A DNA stretch of 64,000 bases, from NCBI GenBank assembly GCA_013115145.1, contig JAAPAO010000114.1:1-64000 (forward strand), in the 5' to 3' direction. Position numbers and translations under genes: made by a program. Every line of letters begins with the position of its first letter. The first letter of the stretch is position 1. Positions 11,373-21,944 of the stretch are shown here, piece by piece. The notes beneath the pieces are model-generated. The model was not told the DNA's origin. It searched no databases and worked only from the letters and a program-made list of their open reading frames with translations. This DNA is from Perkinsus chesapeaki. Its lineage: Eukaryota; Perkinsozoa; Perkinsida; Perkinsidae.

Positions 11373-11689
11373 ATGGCGAAACCCGGAAAGAACAATTTTC
11401 AGGCAATTCCTGCGGAGACTAGAATCGTCGCGATCGGCCAAGACGGAGTTCTCCGGTTATTTACCAGCGACATGAGCAGCGCACTGCTGGAGATTTCAAA
11501 GCACGATCTCAAAGTCATGTATATTGGTACGACAACGACGACGTCTGCGTGAAGTAAATATCCAATTTTCTAGGAAGCAACTCAGTGGATTTCGAAACTC
11601 CGGTGGACGGGCTATTCCGTCTTATTTTCTCAAACACAGTAACTGCGCAGCTTTGGTATAAAGCGATGAAGCCAACCAGAGTCGCATGA
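11373..11689 (+). CDS. Complete small two-exon gene, 89 residues
   Basis: Exons 11373-11526 and 11574-11689 join across a 47-nt GT-AG intron and end in TGA. The product starts MAKPGKNNFQ and has a beta-rich middle (RIVAIGQDGVLRLF) and a C-terminal stretch ending LWYKAMKPTRVA. The alternation of strands and a C-terminal helix with a Trp resembles a PH-like or small beta-barrel fold, but I do not recognise a family. It lies directly downstream of the coiled-coil gene on the same strand. The stop overlaps the ATG of the next open frame (ATGA), which could instead be a continuation of this gene by alternative splicing. Confidence 0.55.
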
Positions 11690-11970
11690 GTATGACAATT
11701 TTCAACACCAGCTGCTGCTGCTTTCGATGCGTTGGCGCTTCGGGAATGCGGCGATCAGTTTTGGATCAGTTGATTCACATGAGTAGCCTAGAATCTTTGG
11801 GACCCCATTCGGCCTTGCATCTCATCGTTCTCGAGTTCCTGCACCCGATAGAGGTAAACGCTTCAGGTTACCCGATTAGTTTGAACGGGAAGGATGATAA
11901 TTATCGTGTGATCTTTAGTCTAGGCAAAAAACCTCAGTTGTGGTTATACGGTAATATAATCGCGACTTGA
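11686..11970 (+). CDS. Open frame overlapping the previous stop, uncertain
   Basis: A 94-codon frame starts with a real ATG that overlaps the TGA of the 89-residue gene by the sequence ATGA. The middle (SVLDQLIHMSSLESLG) is plausible protein, but codon quality is mixed and the tail looks random. It could be a separate exon, since an acceptor CACCAG at about 11706 would trim its start, or it could be chance. Confidence 0.25.
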   Translation: MSMTIFNTSCCCFRCVGASGMRRSVLDQLIHMSSLESLGPHSALHLIVLEFLHPIEVNASGYPISLNGKDDNYRVIFSLGKKPQLWLYGNIIAT

Positions 11971-13079
11971 AGCTCTTGTGAAGTTCTCCTGTAGTCTATT
12001 GGTAAACTAATGGTATGTCTGTTATACAGTTGGTCGGTCTACAGATTGTATAGCAATAAGTTGCTTCCAAATAGTGAAGAATGATGATGACTTCATTAAA
12101 TGTATAAGTTTCACAAAAGCCAAGTCGGTTTTCACTTCACTGCCACTTTCTCAAGATACTACTTGTGCGGTCACATCTTTATTATCTCTCTGCGTTTGTC
12201 AGTAACTACTTCCAAGTTCGGATGATAGGTGGTTTCTACTAGCCTCTACATTACCGCACTCCGGCCATCCGTGGGATAGTACATGGCAGTCGGTCTGTGA
12301 CATAGCAAAACTCCAATGGTCCCGTTGAGCTTTCTGACAAACAGTAGAGCTTGTAGATCCCATACAAACTTTCCTGTATGACAAAATGAGTAAATTCTTC
12401 TAGAATATGGTTCTCATTAACATTGCAATCCCGCAGACGATTGTAGTAGTGCAACAATCCTCAGGCTGTCCCTCTAGCATTCACATCTATCGCTTTGTTG
12501 GCAGCTGTCACGGAAGCCATCGAAACAGCGATCGGTAAATAGTTAGGGGGTAGTCATTGTGACAGTATCTCTGCTGTCAGATACGCCAGAGTCGCGAGGA
12601 GCGTACTCGGTTGCGCAGTTATCAATGCGCCTGAGTGAATCATTCCCGACTTGGTTTCTGCAGAAAGCGCGGAGCTTCCGTTTGGAGAGATTTCATAATT
12701 ACCTTATTGGTAGCTTATCGTTCATGGTTTATTATTATTAAGCTAGGATAATCTGAAAACCGCGCCAAACTCTTTCTTCGGACAGAAGGAGCCGCGCGAT
12801 GAGCCTTGGCTTTGTTAAAAACGTAACAATTGTGTCATCCGTGCATCGACCAGCTCGGGTTCGCTATTCACTATAAGTAGCGAACCCAAGCTCGCTACTT
12901 ACAGTAGTCACCCTCGCCTGTTGATACGCTGGCACCTTTTCGGAATCCTACCGCTGATAATTTGCGCCTAATCGCTAATCTTGAGTCACCAGGCCGTTCG
13001 GAAGTCATCGGGGTGCAATGCTGTGCCGATACACAGTATCGAGATAACACTGTCTCACTGTTATCGCGGCTAATGGTTG
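11971..13079. other. No supportable gene; contains a perfect stem-loop
   Basis: Several short frames occur on both strands without splice-consistent neighbours. The one clear structure is the inverted repeat at 12857-12887. Upstream exons of the RCC1-repeat gene could lie in its last few hundred bases. Confidence 0.4.
12857..12887. repeat. Perfect 10-bp inverted repeat
   Basis: GGGTTCGCTA and TAGCGAACCC flank an 11-nt loop. The flanking AGCTC and AGCTCG extend the symmetry with one interruption. It is one of the many short hairpins of this window. Confidence 0.8.
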
Positions 13080-14825
13080 ATGCTGTCAGCCACATGGAGG
13101 CTTCTCACACTGCCTGCTTTGCCTCTCGCACTTGCGCACCTTCGGCCCCGCCTTCTCCCATGTTTGCGGGTAGATACTTTCGGTGTAATCGCTGCAGGAG
13201 GCTCCCACTCGGCGGTGCTCAGTGGATGGCCAGGGAAGCTCTACACATTCGGCGGTAACAACCTCGGGCAACTTGGCTCGGCCGGGCCTTCTCCCCGACA
13301 AGTTATTGCTGTTTCTTGTGGGTGAGTACCAGTACCCTCGCCAAATGGGAGTATTCTGCTAAGATACGGTCAAACCATTGCACTGCTTAATGACGGTGCA
13401 GTTTACGCATGCGGACAGACGCCTTCAGCAGGCTCATCTTCATTTGCTGTTGAAGATCCAACCACATGGTAGGGTCGGGACTCGAACTTGAGCGTGTAGG
13501 CTCCGGAATTGTCCCTCGGGCTCTGCCCCAGTGGGACTGTCTGCATCACTGTGCACGCCCTGGGGGCTTTTATAAGATTTTGTTGTCCTAGTCAACTTCC
13601 TAGTGGACAAAAACTGCATATTGAAGGGTACCCAAGAAGATATCGGTTGAAATACGACTACTTACACTACCTCGTTCGTAACTCTGTCGAGAGCTTACTT
13701 GGAGCTCTCCAGCGATGCCTTTGACCAATTCAATCATGGTTTAACTCGCCGAGTAAGTGCGAAGGTTCACGTGGCTATAAAGTTCTTCTTGAAGGCATTT
13801 ATATAATGATACGTTTCGATACTGCCGCTGCTGCTGATTTACTGACGAAAACCATCTTGAACGCTTTCTGTGAGACCCAAGTTCGGTTAATACGAAAAAA
13901 AAGCAAAACCGATGTTGGTGGTATGCCGTATGCGTGATTGTGTCAGGTATCATCGACTAAACCAGTTTTCGAAGGTTGGTCTGAAATTTAAGGTAGCTCT
14001 GGTATCTGCCGGGCTGGACTTCACACTTCTCGCTACCACTGCTGGTAAAGTGTTTGGTCAAGGCTCCAATCCTTTCGGCGCCTTAGGCCTCGGTGAGCTA
14101 TCAGCTACCTGTTGCTCAAAGCCAGTTTCACAGGCACGATAGTGTCAACCAATCAACCCGTTACCGAGTGGACGCCAGTAGTCCTTCCGAAGAATGTCAT
14201 TGCGATCAACCTGGCAGCTGGGTGTTTCCATAGCGCCATAGTCGACCATCGCGGTTGGCTTTGGGTTGCTGGTAGCGATCTTCATGGTCGGTTGGGCATT
14301 GAACGAGATCCATCATTTGAGTACGAGAAAGTTGCATTTTACCGGAGAATCTTCGACCTTCCTGCCATTTCTGCAGTAGCTCTTGGAAGTAGCCATTCTA
14401 TGGCACTGAGCCAAGATGGCGACGTTTGGGGGTGGGGATCGAACGAGCGCGGCCAGCTGGGGCTGGGTTATGGTGGTGAGAACATACGCCCTGTCCGGTT
14501 ACCCATAAAGAATGCAGTTAGAATCAGTGCCGGTAGAACTCACTCGGCTTACGTCGACCGAGCTGGTTGCCTTTGGACTTGCGGCGACAACAGGAAAGAA
14601 CAGTGCGGGTGGGGTTTTGATGGGATGGATACGATTTGCAAATTTGCTTTAATATATTCATCCATAGTTTCGGTTGCTTGTGGATGGAGTCACACCATAG
14701 CTTTGCGTACCGATGGCGTTGTGCTAGCTTGTGGCAACCACGAGGACGATCGATTAGGTGTGGACGGCATGATTGCATTTGAATCCATGATGACTGAAAC
14801 ACGTTACACATTCAGTTCTGAGTGA
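13080..14825 (+). CDS. RCC1-repeat beta-propeller protein, about five exons
   Basis: Exons 13080-13321, 13364-13468, an exon ending at 13752, 13975-14092 and 14134-14825 carry RCC1-type repeats. Recurrent signatures are GGSHSAVLS...LYTFGGNNLGQLG, SAGLDFTLLA...VFGQGSN, AAGCFHSAIVD...LWVAG and ALGSSHSMALS...VWGWGSNERGQLG, with a final ACGWSHTIALR. Introns of 42 and 41 nt at 13322-13363 and 14093-14133 restore phase exactly. The exon ending 13752 has an uncertain 5' border, so one repeat may be degenerate. RCC1-like propellers act as guanine-nucleotide exchange factors for Ran or as protein scaffolds; which one applies here cannot be told. The N-terminus after ATG 13080 is hydrophobic and Leu-rich and could be a targeting signal. 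The retrotransposon begins 110 bp after the TGA stop. Confidence 0.8.
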
Positions 14826-14935
14826 TGTCGGATGAATTGTGTTACACAGTGGGCCAGTAATCACTTGAATCAATAAAGAACAGAGCTTCATAATAAGTCA
14901 TTTACAACTGCAATCAAATCGCTAAATTCAATCAA

Positions 14936-15147
14936 ATGTGAAGGGCAACATGTTGCGCGCAATGTAAAATAGCAAACGGCGAAGGAGTCTTCATGTGGTG
15001 TGCACGCCGCAAGGTTGTTCAATCACACAAACTGCGCATACGAATCTGTACAATGCGACGGTAGTTGTGTTTGGATAGATGCGTCGCATGTCGATCACAG
15101 TTGTCAGAATTGTTGATTTGCGCCCCACAACTTCCCATTTCGCTTAA
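14936..15147 (+). repeat. Split direct repeat A1 (left end)
   Basis: This 212-bp copy begins ATGTGAAGGGCAAC and ends at the first base of the Gag start codon. It matches A2 at 20698-20909 with two visible substitutions. As the left terminus it should contain the promoter and 5' UTR of the element. Confidence 0.92.
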
Positions 15148-16310
15148 TGGCAGCAGCTCCCGTCATCAACTTGTCCCCTGGCTTGAAGGAGATTCTTCGC
15201 AAATACTGCGAGGATGAGAATCTGCTTTCCCTTGCGTGTGCAGTTCTACAAGAAGAGCAAGTGGTGCAGGTGCTATCTTTCTCCACCCTTTCGGACGCGG
15301 ACGTGAGCTCGATTCGGAAGAAGATCATCGCTAAGGACGATTCGTTCAAGGGTAAAGAGATTCTGATCAATACCTGCTTGAAGTCAGCGGTGCGTGACGC
15401 TAATTTCCAAGCGGACCTTGCTCAAGCTACTGACAAGATCGTTGCGCAGAAGGACGCTTCCTCGAATCAGAGGGCTGCAGCGGTGTCGAAGATGCATGAG
15501 AGAATAGAGGCCCTCAAGAAGGCGATGGGGGTGAAAGACATGAGGGCCAATATCCTACCTCCTATTTCGGTGTGGAGAAAGCTATTGGTGGCTCTTCCTA
15601 CCTATGTGGACTTCAACACCGACTTGCGTAACACTGATTATGCTGGCTCTATATTACCGGTACACGCCGACCCAGTGGGTATCTTTCTCCAGGCTTCAGA
15701 CGACCAGCTGCCGACGGTGGTTCAACAGGTTGTTCCGAAGGACATCGCCGACAGGCGCAGCCGAGAGATGAGCGGGACCGCTTGGGCGGCCTGCTTTATA
15801 AGGTACTCCACCGCCCTTCTCCTAGCCGACATCGAGCAGGGCGAGGGAGCTAAGCTTTCGGCAAACATTGACGTGTTCACCTTATGGTCGTATATGATGA
15901 GTGTCAATGTGCTAGCGGCGAAGTATGGTTGGTCTCTCGCCTACGACGTCGACTGCGCGTTCAGAAGACTCGTTGAGGCTCGTTGCTTGGAGGGAGCCGT
16001 GCCTTTACGTGAGGCCATCTCCGACACTGCTAGTTTTGCCCAAATCACTGTGGACAAGACTCTCTACGGGCGTCATCCCTCTCATGCCCCGGCTAAGTCG
16101 GGCGCGGATGCGAAAGGAGAGTCTGCCACGCACTCGAAGAAGGATAGCAAGTCCGGTGCCAAGCGCTCCAGAGCTAACAGATCGTCTGGTAAGCTTTGTT
16201 ACGAGTTTCTGGCGACCGGCTCGTGCAAGAGGCCTAATTGTCACTTTCGTCACGAGGATGCTGCTGGTACTCCTGCCGAGAAGAGACCGAAGGCTGGCCC
16301 CAAGAAGTGA
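15147..16310 (+). CDS. gag: Retrotransposon Gag-like protein with a CCCH finger
   Basis: The frame has 387 codons from ATG 15147 at the A1 border to TGA. The N-terminal two thirds is a helical domain typical of structural Gag proteins of YR retroelements, without recognised sequence motifs. A Lys/Ser-rich linker leads to a C-terminal zinc finger C-x8-C-x4-C-x3-H (CYEFLATGSCKRPNCHFRH), a CCCH-type finger rather than the C-x2-C-x4-H-x4-C knuckle of classical Gag. It presumably binds element RNA in the particle. The tail is basic (EKRPKAGPKK). Overlapping frames in other registers are shadows. Confidence 0.85.
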   Translation: MAAAPVINLSPGLKEILRKYCEDENLLSLACAVLQEEQVVQVLSFSTLSDADVSSIRKKIIAKDDSFKGKEILINTCLKSAVRDANFQADLAQATDKIVAQKDASSNQRAAAVSKMHERIEALKKAMGVKDMRANILPPISVWRKLLVALPTYVDFNTDLRNTDYAGSILPVHADPVGIFLQASDDQLPTVVQQVVPKDIADRRSREMSGTAWAACFIRYSTALLLADIEQGEGAKLSANIDVFTLWSYMMSVNVLAAKYGWSLAYDVDCAFRRLVEARCLEGAVPLREAISDTASFAQITVDKTLYGRHPSHAPAKSGADAKGESATHSKKDSKSGAKRSRANRSSGKLCYEFLATGSCKRPNCHFRHEDAAGTPAEKRPKAGPKK

Positions 16311-16981
16311 GACCTGGGAATCGGAGTGGCCATCGTCCGACGAGGGAAGTAGTCTCTGTCATGCCCTTGTCAGCGTTTGTGTCTGTGTGGCTGTCATGAG
16401 AACAACCTTATTTACTACTGAGAGTTCGTCTTGTTGCGTTGTTACCCGGTGTAGTGGTCAGCATCGGCGCCGTGCCGTGGATCCTACCAGACCGGGTGGC
16501 TCTCCGCGTGCATCGGCGAAAGGCCTGATGACGCTTTCATAGAGAGTACAGGCATCGAGTGGAGGCCATCCGATAAGAAATGTCGGGCTGTGCCCTACTG
16601 CTGCCACGAGTTCGCCCCTGCAGCAACAAGGCTGTCACGCGATTTCTCGATTTGCGCTTCGGACTGAGGAGACAGTGCCGTTGCGTATTCGGAACGGAGA
16701 CCAGGAGAGCGGCCGATAGGCGCTCTTGGCCAATGGGCGACGAGCCCGATGTGCGAGCCCAACGGGTCGGTGGTTTCCGCAGGATAACCTTAGGGATCAG
16801 GAACATGGCTGATCTAATGCATGCGACGCCGAGTGGCGCACAGGTTCCGAGGCTGCCAGTGGCAGCCTGCCACGCGGGACCGCGTTCTACTTCTTGGCGG
16901 CGTGATGACGTCGCACGTTAGCGTACATTGACTACTAAAGTTTCTCTCGGGTTTCTCTCGGTGGATTCCTCCCATGGCCGT
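16311..16981 (+). other. Spacer between Gag and RT frames
   Basis: About 670 bp separate the Gag stop from the start of the open RT frame. One ATG-initiated frame of 113 codons (16580-16921) is Arg- and Cys-rich and may be chance. The stretch may hold an internal initiation or reinitiation signal for the RT frame. I see no protease motif. Confidence 0.5.
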
Positions 16982-19167
16982 GAGAGGATTTTGTCTGCCT
17001 CAGGTTCATTCCTGACCGGCTCGATACCCGCGACGTTTGGCCTCATGTAAGTGCCCTGGTAGCCGATGCATTAGCTCGGGCTGAGGAGGAATGGCAAAAG
17101 GAGTCATCCGACCTCACTGACGGCACCGGGATTTTCGGCTCTCTGGACACGAACTTCTACGCGCCGTCTTCCCCGCTTCTGGAAAGGTTAGCGCGGACTC
17201 TGGACCTAGAGGTCGAAGAACTGTTAAGCTCAGAGACCGGCGAGGCTCTAGCTTCATGGCTCAACCTAAGCCGCCAGCAACAGTCCACGTCGTCGGCATG
17301 GTCAGACCATCTCCCAGTCTTGTCGGCCTGTGCTGATAGAATCCGAATTGAGTGGGCAAGGCTTCTTGAGGTGAATCCGCGCCCCGCTGAGTGCGGTAGT
17401 CCGGTACGGCCACTCCTAATGCAAGCCATCATCGCGGAGCTGGGAAATGCAGTTGGCGACGGTTGCAACTTCGATCTCCACTTTCTAGACTTGGTTGATA
17501 AAGGTTTACCGCTCGGTACATCCGGGGAGGTCCCGAGGAGTGGCGTGTGGCCCGCGCGGGAGTACGATGTGAGGGATCGGTTTTTCCCCATCTCGAAAGA
17601 TTTATGGAGAGAGAACTACCGTTCTACTGCGGATTACGAGACCGAAGTCCAAGCGGCTATCTCGAAGGAGATAGCTCTCGGGCGCATGTCGGTGGTGGAA
17701 CCCAACGAGATTCATAAGATCAAGGCCATCACCCGCCTCGGCTGTGTTCCCAGCTTTGACGCTGAGGGTAACGTCAAAAAAATACGAGTGGTCGATGACC
17801 TAACCGAATCGGGCTGCAATACGTTGATTCGGAGCAACGTCTCCGAAACGATATTATTGCCGAATATCTCCGCCGCGTGCCGAATTGCAGTGATGTGCAA
17901 GGTCGCGGACGTAGGGGGAGCCGATCCGCTTTATTGGGTTGAGAGTGACGTCAAGTCGGCGTTTAGGCAATTGAGGCTGTCTGACGTCGACTCGTGGTTT
18001 TGCTGCAATCGTGTAGGCGAGAGAATCGTGAGGCATTTGGCCTTGCCCTTTGGGGCGGTATCCAGTCCCCTACTTTTCTGTCGTCTCTCGGGATTGGACT
18101 CGATCATCGCGACTGTTATGCTGTGTCTGTGTAGCCTATTCCACAGGCTCGTAACGTACATTGATGATAGAGGGATCCCAGTGAAACTACGTTTCGCCCT
18201 GAAAGTCGCGTTAGTTTCAGTTCTGGTTGATCTTATCTGCGGGATTGAGCCGGCCTTCGAGAAACTGTTTGTGTCTCAGCAACCTCATTGTTTGGGGTTT
18301 GTCCTGAACCTAGTGGAGATGACTCTCACTTTATCCGCTGAAAAGCTTCAGGTGTTCACAGCGAGTCTCGGGGGAGTATCTAATCAGGGTGACTCGGTGG
18401 CTGTGAAGGACCTTGAAAAACTAGTTGGTCGCTTGGCCTGGGTTTCGGTTCCGTTCAAGAAATTACGGCCCTTCCTAATGCCATTCTATGCCTCTCTTCA
18501 TATCGGTAAATCTAAGTCACTCCGCTCGATTAAAGTGGGAAAGGCTCTAGCTTCTGCGGCCACATTTCTGAGACGGTTTTTCCAAACCGAAGCTGCTATA
18601 CCTATGCACAGTCTCCTACCGGATATGGGAGATATGCATCGGACTGTGCTAGTGAGTGACGCCTGTACTAAGAAAATTGGAGGATATGTATTACACCAGT
18701 TTGGAGAATCTGGTAATCGCATATTGTGGTACCAGGCTGATGTGACAGATCGAGAGCTTTCGGCATTACTAGATAAGCTACTCGAGAGGGAGAATGCGTC
18801 TTCGGCTATTGGCAGCCCTGAGATGTGTCTTTTGGAACTATTAGCCCTAGTGGTCGGCGCTGCTCAAGCTCCTCGGTCAAATCTGGTTGTTGCCGTGACA
18901 GACAATGAAGCGTGCTCACACGTTATCAAGTCGATGCGTAGCAGGTCGACGGCTCTCAGCAAGTTGATGCAATCGCTTATGGTTATACGTCCACACTTAG
19001 CTGGGCGTAATTTGACGGCAGTCCATGTCGCCGGTGAGAAAAATGTACTTGCAGACTGGATATCTCGTTCCACGGCGAGCGAGGTGAGACATAGAATGGC
19101 CGGCGTACAAGATTGCGAGGAAGTGGACATCCGTGCGACGCTCCATGAATTTAACGAGTCTCTTTGA
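16982..19167 (+). CDS. pol: Reverse transcriptase - RNase H polyprotein
   Basis: The frame is open for 728 codons from just after a TGA near 16979 to the stop at 19167. No ATG lies at its 5' end, so the true start or a frameshift linkage is unresolved. The RT core shows FRQLRL, LPFGAVSSPLLF and the catalytic YIDD box at about 18156-18170. A DIRS-type RNase H follows, with the first Asp in SDA, Glu in LELLAL, Asp in TDN and the last Asp in LADWISRS. There is no integrase and no methyltransferase domain, which fits Ngaro/PAT rather than DIRS1. About 110 codons precede the RT core. The product copies element RNA into DNA in the particle. Confidence 0.9.
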
Positions 19168-19293
19168 GGAACGTGTTCCTATAACGCGACTATCAATCGA
19201 GATAAGATGTGTATTTTGTTTCAACGACTGCCATCAGGATGTTGCGCCTATTAGACTCATTAATTAAACGGCACAGTTCTTGCTTTGTTCCTC

Positions 19294-20517
19294 ATGTTCG
19301 TCCCTCTCCCAAACTGTCAAAGCGAGCTGCGCAAGAGGAAATCGGCGGCTCCTGCCCAGACTATGCCAACGGTATGTGCTAGGATCCAAAACCGGCTTGA
19401 TGGATTCTCCTCACGTGAAGAGCGGATCCTTAGTTCGACGTCGATATCGTCCAACAGGCGGAAGAAGACTCGAGGTTCGGCAAAGCGTGCGGCGGAAGCT
19501 TCGCGCTCCGTGACCGAGGCCGACGTCGAAGCTGTGGTGCAAGCTGCGAGAGCGGACGGTACAAAAAGGTCGTATAGCTGCATGATCAATCGTTATCTCG
19601 ATATCATGAAGGCAACTGATAAGGATCCATATCCTTTGACTATCGAAAAGCTCTTGCATTTTGTGGTATGCTTGATTCGAGGTAATTACACATTCGAAAG
19701 CGTGTCTCGCTACTCGAGGACAGTTAAACTTATAGCGAGACAGGAGAGAGGCGAGGTGCTAGACAAACTATCCGAAGAACGCTATAGGTTGGCTCTAAAG
19801 GGCGCGTCGAAACTATGCGTGCAGTCGGGCCTCGAGGAACAGAGTCGATCCCCCACTTTCACTCGAGAGGAGGTTGTCTCCATCTCGTCTGTTTCTTCGC
19901 CTGGGAGCGAAATAATCGTATGTGGCTTCATACTCGGCATATGTTGCCTTTTGAGGCTCGGCGAGTTGTTGGAGCTTACCGCTGACAACGTTGAGTTCGA
20001 GAACGACCTAGCGGCCGGTAGAGTTTTTGTGAAAAGGGGCAAAACCGACCAAGCTGGGGTCGGCGCTAGCATCTACTTCGGTTGTGTGTGTGACGGCGAC
20101 CGACCGAATTTGAGCTGCCCAGTTCACCGCTTACACACCTGGATGACTAATTCCGGTGTAAAGGACAGTAGCTCAATACTCTTTCCGATATCTAGAGCAG
20201 ATTTCATCGTAGGATTGGAGCAGGTGGCTGCGGTGACTCTCGGGGTACCACGTGTAGGCATGTCTTACACAGGCCACTCGCTACGGCGAAGCGCTGCACA
20301 GATCCTCTTCCATAGCGGGGTCAGCATCGAGCACATTGTTGAAATGGGACGATGGCGGTCGGCCAAGTCCTTAACTGCCGCCTATTTGAGAGGGGGCGTG
20401 TATCAGAGGAAGCGCCAAACCTCGTTCACGAAGATACTGATGCGTGACGAGGCAGTACCTTCTTTCTCGGGGAGTTCGGGAGAGTATGGGAGGAGCCTGG
20501 ATTCTCACACCAGTTGA
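19294..20517 (+). CDS. Tyrosine recombinase of the retrotransposon
   Basis: 407 codons from ATG 19294 (a TTG lies three codons upstream) to TGA. The catalytic set of lambda-integrase-type recombinases is visible: Arg in LRLGELL, Lys in KRGKTDQ, His-x2-Arg in HSLRRSAA, a Trp in GRWRS at the usual His/Trp position, and the nucleophilic Tyr in TAAYLRGG. An N-terminal SAM-like DNA-binding domain precedes it, with a Lys/Arg-rich leader. The enzyme integrates a circular DNA intermediate at the ATG core. The 3' end of the frame runs into repeat B1. Confidence 0.92.
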   Translation: MFVPLPNCQSELRKRKSAAPAQTMPTVCARIQNRLDGFSSREERILSSTSISSNRRKKTRGSAKRAAEASRSVTEADVEAVVQAARADGTKRSYSCMINRYLDIMKATDKDPYPLTIEKLLHFVVCLIRGNYTFESVSRYSRTVKLIARQERGEVLDKLSEERYRLALKGASKLCVQSGLEEQSRSPTFTREEVVSISSVSSPGSEIIVCGFILGICCLLRLGELLELTADNVEFENDLAAGRVFVKRGKTDQAGVGASIYFGCVCDGDRPNLSCPVHRLHTWMTNSGVKDSSSILFPISRADFIVGLEQVAAVTLGVPRVGMSYTGHSLRRSAAQILFHSGVSIEHIVEMGRWRSAKSLTAAYLRGGVYQRKRQTSFTKILMRDEAVPSFSGSSGEYGRSLDSHTS

Positions 20518-20700
20518 CGCTAAGCAGGTAGGCTTACCGACTCTGCTCGCGGCCACTTTCTCGTAAAGAGGTGTCCGTGCCTTTCCGGCTCTTTGCAGAT
20601 GCTCTGGTGTAGAGCACCCAGCCTCGTGATTGGTGTTTGTGGTGTTAGGCACAAACACACATCACCTCTCCCAAACTCCCGAGCGGTTCGCGGTTTTATG
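20487..20700 (+). repeat. Split direct repeat B1
   Basis: This 214-bp copy begins TGGGAGGAGCCTGG inside the recombinase 3' end and finishes ...GGTTTTATG. It appears identical to B2 at 20927-21140. It is followed directly by A2, sharing the ATG. Confidence 0.92.
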
Positions 20701-20909
20701 TGAAGGGCAACATGTTGCGCGCAATGTAAAATAGCAAACGGCGAAGGAGTCTTCATGTGGTGTGCACGCCGCAAGGTTGTTCAATCACACAAACTGCGCA
20801 TACGAATCTGTACAGTGCGACGGTAGTTGTGTTTGGATAGATGCGTCGCATGTCGATCACAGTTGTCAGCATTGTTGATTTGCGCCCCACAACTTCCCAT
20901 TTCGCTTAA
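20698..20909 (+). repeat. Split direct repeat A2
   Basis: Internal copy of A1, lying between B1 and B2. It differs from A1 by A/G in the GTACARTGCGACGG segment and A/C in the GTCAGMATTG segment. A short spacer (20910-20926) separates it from B2. Confidence 0.92.
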
Positions 20910-20926
20910 CCCACCCACTTCCGCCC

Positions 20927-21140
20927 TGGGAGGAGCCTGGATTCTCACACCAGTTGACGCTAAGCAGGTAGGCTTACCGACTCTGCTCGCGGCCACTTTC
21001 TCGTAAAGAGGTGTCCGTGCCTTTCCGGCTCTTTGCAGATGCTCTGGTGTAGAGCACCCAGCCTCGTGATTGGTGTTTGTGGTGTTAGGCACAAACACAC
21101 ATCACCTCTCCCAAACTCCCGAGCGGTTCGCGGTTTTATG
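20927..21140 (+). repeat. Split direct repeat B2 (right end)
   Basis: Right terminus of the element, ending ...GGTTTTATG before flanking DNA beginning AGCTAGTC. Together with B1 it defines the 214-bp B repeat. Confidence 0.92.
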
Positions 21141-21944
21141 AGCTAGTCAAACTACGGACAGAGTTATGAGTAGAACCTTCAATTAATACGTTAAACCAAC
21201 ACTGACAGTGTTACACTGTTAGTCGGTTGTTCGACAAACGAGATAGACGCGGTAGATCTTCGTGTCACGTGACAGTCGCATTCTGGCAATTTCTTCGGGT
21301 ATCATAGAGGCACCCCTGTGGCGGAGCGTATCAAGCTATTATAGCACAGCAGCTGTCCCCTCAGCGTCTAAATACACAAAGGTATTATTTAACGCGTGTA
21401 ACGCCAATTTCTTAGCAATCCGACGACCCACCATCCGAATAGATTTTCGTCAAGTCATAGTTCTAGCACAACCTAGTTCCTAGCTTACCAGGGCTGTGAG
21501 ATACTCTTCATACTTTATTGTACTTTACAACTGGTTCTGCTTCATCCCGGAATCCCACGGCACGTGGGGTGCGGGAGCTTAATCAACTGAATACAACACG
21601 TGAATCTGCCGCCGTCTTATTACCATCTTCCCTCTCTCTGCGCCTTTCCTGCCCTAGCGCCTGGGACACTTCGGTCGCCCTGACTGACACAATCCTTCTT
21701 GCGCTTCCCAGTTGTACTGCACAACACTTCGCGTTCTTTCATACTCGATACCAAGCTCTTGGTCGTTGAGATCCGAGGAGCCCCCGAAATCTCCAAAGCT
21801 CGCAGCACACTCAATCGTGTGGCATTACCCTTCTCATTCAGTTCTTTGTTGACGGGTGTATGTCAGCTCTGGGAGTTGTGAAGACTTGCCGAGACGAGGT
21901 ACGATCGCTGCTCGTCGCTGGTTATTCACATACTTTCTTTCCAG
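21141..21944. other. Flank of the retrotransposon, with palindrome chain
   Basis: No clear gene. A chain of overlapping 7-bp palindromes (AACACTG, CAGTGTT, ACACTGT) lies at 21198-21219, and a 12-bp palindrome TGTCACGTGACA (CACGTG core) at 21263-21274. A 15-bp word CACCCCTGTGGCGGA at 21311 recurs at 26130. A 5' exon of the aprataxin-like gene might lie near 21700-21880. Confidence 0.5.

Larger units (their letters stand above)
14936..21140 (+). mobile_element. Ngaro/PAT-like tyrosine-recombinase retrotransposon
   Basis: The element is about 6.2 kb, with split direct repeats in the order A1 - ORFs - B1 A2 B2. This is the arrangement known for Ngaro and PAT members of the DIRS order, which integrate through a tyrosine recombinase rather than a DDE integrase and leave no target-site duplication. 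The left boundary, the B1/A2 boundary and the right boundary all share the trinucleotide ATG, consistent with a crossover core. A1 and A2 (212 bp) differ at two positions that I can see. B1 and B2 (214 bp) appear identical. This suggests a recent, possibly active insertion. It carries Gag, RT-RNase H and YR frames, all without stops. It sits immediately downstream of the RCC1-repeat gene, in the same orientation. Confidence 0.93.

Noticed and set aside
16005-20072. Numerous antisense frames inside the retrotransposon
   Set aside because: They are shadows of the Gag, RT and recombinase frames.
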